Shown in pieces: positions 15,047 to 17,033 of a stretch of 17,033 nt of DNA (the stretch's first letter is position 1; each line of letters opens with the position of its first letter). Under the pieces are notes generated by a model. The model made no database searches, was not told where the DNA came from, and was given only the letters and a program-made list of their open reading frames with translations. The position numbers and the translations under genes were made by a program. Source of the DNA: an uncultured Lachnospiraceae bacterium (GTDB lineage Bacteria; Bacillota; Clostridia; Lachnospirales; Lachnospiraceae); NCBI GenBank assembly GCA_910576535.1, contig CAJTKK010000023.1, forward strand, positions 1 to 17,033. Direction: 5' to 3'.

Positions 15047-16342
15047 TTAGTCTGCCGCCACTTTCCTTACCCCCTTTATTTTCTTGATAGCGTCAATCGT
15101 CTCCCTGCTTTTTACTTCCAAATACACAGTATAGCTGGCAGAATCCTTTAACGGGTTTTCCTTAAAAGAGAGAGCTGTTTCCCCCAGATATTCCTTAGCA
15201 AATATCTCCCAGGCCTCTTCCGCGGAAATAAATCCTACGCCTTCCACATTCTCCAGATTTAACAGTTCACTTCCGATTTCTTTGATTCTTTCCTCAGAAA
15301 TCCCTGCTTCAAAATATACGTTTACAGTCTCTTCGCAGTTCCCGTTTCCTAACGCTTCCCCGGCAACCGAAACTGCCGGGGAGGAAACTGCTTCTATTTT
15401 TCCGTCCGTCCCTGCTTCCTTCGCAGATACAAAAACCATCGTGCCGCCCATTAAAACAAAAGCTGCACATATGCTTCCTATTTTAGTTGCTTTTTTATAA
15501 TTCATAATTTCCCTTATCCTTTCTGAAACCGCGCTCTTTCCAAATCCACTGCACATCATAGGAAAAAGCGCCCGCATTTCTGCTAAAGCTACAAGCGCCA
15601 ATGCATACTTTTTCCTGCCTTTTTCATCCATGGAAGAAATGACGCTCTCATCACAGGCAATTTCCATATCCCTGTTCAGGAAATAGAACATGGCTAACGC
15701 CAATGGGTTAAACCAGTGAATACAAAGCGCCGCAATAGCCAAAAGCTTCCATAAATTGTCTTTATGTCTTATGTGCGCCATTTCATGCCTCAAGACATAA
15801 GAAAGCGTATCCCTATCCGCCAAATCCATTGCCGCCGGCAAAATAATCTGCGGGCGGAAAATGCCATACGTAGTAGGAGTAGCAATCCGGTCCAAAACCC
15901 TGATCTCTGCCCTGTCCGTTGCCCGGCGGCGGTTTCCCTCTCTGTCCAGTCCGATAGGAGCGGTCTGTTCGATAGGAATTGCTTCCCTAAGCAGTAAGTA
16001 TGCCTTTATATACCCGGCCATAAAAAATACAGCCAGTAAAGTTACCCCTAAAAACCATATAAGATGCCTATTGTCTAAAAGGAACTGCAGAAACCCGAAA
16101 GTTTTTTCCCCGGGAACTGAGTTTTTCGTTCCTTCCAAAGCAAAAACCATTCTACGGTTTACCTGGCAGAAAGCAAACACATTTTCCACCTGAAGAGAAA
16201 AAGGAACCAAAAAGCGTAGCACGGCTATTTTCCATAACAAAACGAATACCCCTTTCGGCAATTTGTCAAAAGCTGATCTCCGGAGCAGAAAAGTAAATGC
16301 TATGAGAATCCCCGCCGCTGTGCTTCTTTCCACTAATTCCAT
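15047..16342 (-). CDS. BlaR1-like M56 metalloprotease with FtsX-like extracellular domain
   Basis: A 431-residue membrane sensor-protease. N-terminal segments cross the membrane at about 8-21, 30-50 and 95-115. The zinc site is HEMAH (186-190), with the family glutamate at E227 in NRDMEIACDES. A last membrane segment (about 288-306) leads to the extracellular part. BlaR1 and MecR1 carry a beta-lactam-binding transpeptidase domain there. This protein has instead a short linker and about 90 residues (339-428) resembling the FtsX extracellular domain: repeated beta-alpha units with GVGFISAEEAWEIF and ENPLKDSASYTVYL. The ATG follows GGAGG by 6 bases, 13 bases after blaI. By family logic, a signal leads it to inactivate the repressor. 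The signal is unlikely to be a beta-lactam. The M56 call is firm; the FtsX likeness is by eye. Confidence 0.9.
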   Translation of the reverse strand: MELVERSTAAGILIAFTFLLRRSAFDKLPKGVFVLLWKIAVLRFLVPFSLQVENVFAFCQVNRRMVFALEGTKNSVPGEKTFGFLQFLLDNRHLIWFLGVTLLAVFFMAGYIKAYLLLREAIPIEQTAPIGLDREGNRRRATDRAEIRVLDRIATPTTYGIFRPQIILPAAMDLADRDTLSYVLRHEMAHIRHKDNLWKLLAIAALCIHWFNPLALAMFYFLNRDMEIACDESVISSMDEKGRKKYALALVALAEMRALFPMMCSGFGKSAVSERIREIMNYKKATKIGSICAAFVLMGGTMVFVSAKEAGTDGKIEAVSSPAVSVAGEALGNGNCEETVNVYFEAGISEERIKEIGSELLNLENVEGVGFISAEEAWEIFAKEYLGETALSFKENPLKDSASYTVYLEVKSRETIDAIKKIKGVRKVAAD

Positions 16343-16355
16343 TTTGCGCCTCCAT

Positions 16356-16718
16356 TCATTCTCCCAGTTCCATCACCATTTGTTTCAAATTTTGAATTTC
16401 CTCTTTGGACAATTTTTTCCCATCCAGAAACGCTGCAAAAAACTTCTCCTTAGAGCCATCGAACATCTTTCCAATCAGTTCCTGCGTTTCATAATTCTGC
16501 ACCTGTTCCTTGGAAATCGCAGCGCTGCATACAAAATTAGGCTCCCTGCGTTCTGCAGCTCCCTTTTCAATGCATTTCTTTACCACGGTATAAGTAGTAT
16601 TTCTATTCCATCCAATTTCTTCTTTTAAAATTTTTGCAAGCTGCCCTGCAGGCAAATCACCCTCTCTCCATAACACTTCCATTACCTTTAATTCTGAATC
16701 AAACAATTTTATATTCAT
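16356..16718 (-). CDS. blaI: BlaI/MecI-family transcriptional repressor
   Basis: A 120-residue winged-helix repressor. The N-terminal wing-helix domain (about 1-70) has the family pattern LKVMEVLW and recognition-helix region NRNTTYTVVKKCIEKG. The C-terminal helices, ending in a KLSKEEIQNLKQMV stretch, form the dimer part. Family members bind palindromic operators and are inactivated by the partner membrane protease, encoded 13 bases downstream. The ATG follows GAGGTGG. Two palindromes with ACTAT/ATAGT half-sites overlap its own promoter and leader, so it very likely represses itself and the protease gene. No resistance gene is adjacent, so other targets must be elsewhere. Confidence 0.95.
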   Translation of the reverse strand: MNIKLFDSELKVMEVLWREGDLPAGQLAKILKEEIGWNRNTTYTVVKKCIEKGAAERREPNFVCSAAISKEQVQNYETQELIGKMFDGSKEKFFAAFLDGKKLSKEEIQNLKQMVMELGE

Positions 16719-16737
16719 AAGGCCACCTCATTTTATA

Positions 16738-16751
16738 ACTATTGCAATAGT
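16738..16751 (-). promoter_or_regulatory. BlaI-type operator 2
   Basis: ACTATTGCAATAGT is a perfect 14-bp palindrome between the predicted transcription start and the blaI ribosome site. Its half-sites ACTAT and ATAGT are shared with operator 1. Confidence 0.75.
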
Positions 16752-16766
16752 CATCGCGATAATATA

Positions 16767-16795
16767 ATACTACTATAATAGTCACTTTTTGTCAA
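16767..16795 (-). promoter_or_regulatory. Promoter of the blaI-blaR1 operon
   Basis: A perfect TTGACA (16795-16790) and TAGTAT (16772-16767) are 17 bp apart. The spacer contains operator 1, so bound repressor would block polymerase. The -35 starts right at the end of the tRNA terminator T-run. Confidence 0.85.
16772..16782 (-). promoter_or_regulatory. BlaI-type operator 1
   Basis: ACTATAATAGT is a perfect 11-bp dyad (ACTAT, one base, ATAGT) inside the -35/-10 spacer of the blaI promoter. Confidence 0.72.
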
Positions 16796-16796
16796 G

Positions 16797-16839
16797 AAAA
16801 AAACTCTCTTACTAACATTCGTTAATAAAAGAGTTTTTT
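16797..16839. terminator. Terminator after the tRNA genes, bidirectional in form
   Basis: AAAAAACTCT and AGAGTTTTTT form the outer stem, and TTA-TAAC with GTTA-TAA form an inner stem around a 4-base loop. T-runs follow in both directions. On the minus strand it closes the tRNA-Val/tRNA-Leu unit just before the blaI promoter. Confidence 0.85.
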
Positions 16840-16841
16840 CA

Positions 16842-16925
16842 TGCTGGTGGCCGGACTTGAACCGGCACGGTGTTGCCACCGAAGGATTTTAAGTCCTTTG
16901 CGTCTGCCTATTCCGCCACACCAGC
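16842..16925 (-). tRNA. tRNA-Leu (anticodon UAA)
   Basis: An 84-nt tRNA with acceptor GCTGGTG/CACCAGC, discriminator A and anticodon loop CTTAAAA (anticodon TAA). The long variable arm GGTGGCAACACC is typical of class II leucine tRNAs, and the T loop has TTCAAGT. No CCA is encoded. Confidence 0.97.
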
Positions 16926-16979
16926 AAAGCAGTCATATATCATTCCCAACCATATCACAGGCTAAAACAATATATGGAA

Positions 16980-17033
16980 TGGGACCTATAGGGCTCGAAC
17001 CTATGACCCTCTGCTTGTAAGGCAGATGCTCTC
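16980..17033 (-). tRNA. tRNA-Val (anticodon UAC), 5' part outside window
   Basis: The 3' 54 nt of a tRNA are present: part of the D arm (GAGAGCA), anticodon stem-loop TCTGC-CTTACAA-GCAGA (anticodon TAC), T arm with TTCGAGC, and acceptor 3' strand ending AGGTCCC plus discriminator A. The 5' acceptor strand lies beyond the window. It sits 54 bp upstream of tRNA-Leu and is probably cotranscribed. Confidence 0.93.

Noticed and set aside
1..17033. CRISPR arrays, insertion sequences, prophage or attachment sites
   Set aside because: No spaced repeats, transposase or integrase genes or tRNA-end duplications were seen; the tRNA genes flank ordinary metabolic genes.

Overview
The window looks like chromosomal DNA of a low-to-moderate GC Firmicute, most likely a gut-type Clostridia member (Lachnospiraceae-like). 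The grounds are strong GGAGG ribosome binding sites, TTGACA/TATAAT promoters, a T-box leader, YesM/YesN-type signalling and lipobox signal peptides; no species can be assigned. Every gene I can support is on the minus strand, so transcription runs from high to low coordinates.

Right to left. A tRNA-Val (cut by the window edge) and tRNA-Leu(UAA) end at a terminator that abuts the promoter of a blaI/blaR1-type repressor and membrane-metalloprotease pair (16718-15047). The protease has no penicillin-binding sensor domain; its C-terminus instead resembles the extracellular domain of FtsX. Next is a sugar-uptake locus (14887-about 5031): a YesN-type response regulator, a YesM-type histidine kinase and a small substrate-binding lipoprotein are joined by 4- and 11-base overlaps and form a probable three-component sensor. 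They are followed by mglB, mglA and mglC (galactose/glucose-type ABC importer). The mglB promoter has a good -10, a poor -35 and two near-identical direct repeats 21 bp apart at about -46 to -76, as expected for an AraC-type activator such as the encoded YesN. Hairpins separate mglB from mglA. After mglC come a membrane-anchored protein with two InlB-B-type repeats and a small lipoprotein that has its own extended -10 promoter, then a terminator.

The left third holds an AraC-family regulator, a GH13 alpha-glucosidase (malL type), and a TrpB2-type tryptophan synthase beta chain preceded by a complete tryptophan-specific T-box leader (promoter, UGG specifier, T-box, terminator). A roughly 340-base gap holding an 11-bp perfect stem-loop and a possible repeat element follows, then tRNA-Arg(ACG) with a near-consensus promoter.

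Together the middle genes suggest extracellular sugar sensing coupled to high-affinity uptake, with the adjacent alpha-glucosidase able to cleave imported short oligosaccharides. The most unusual element is the M56 protease/FtsX-like fusion. The most testable regulatory element is the direct-repeat operator at mglB.
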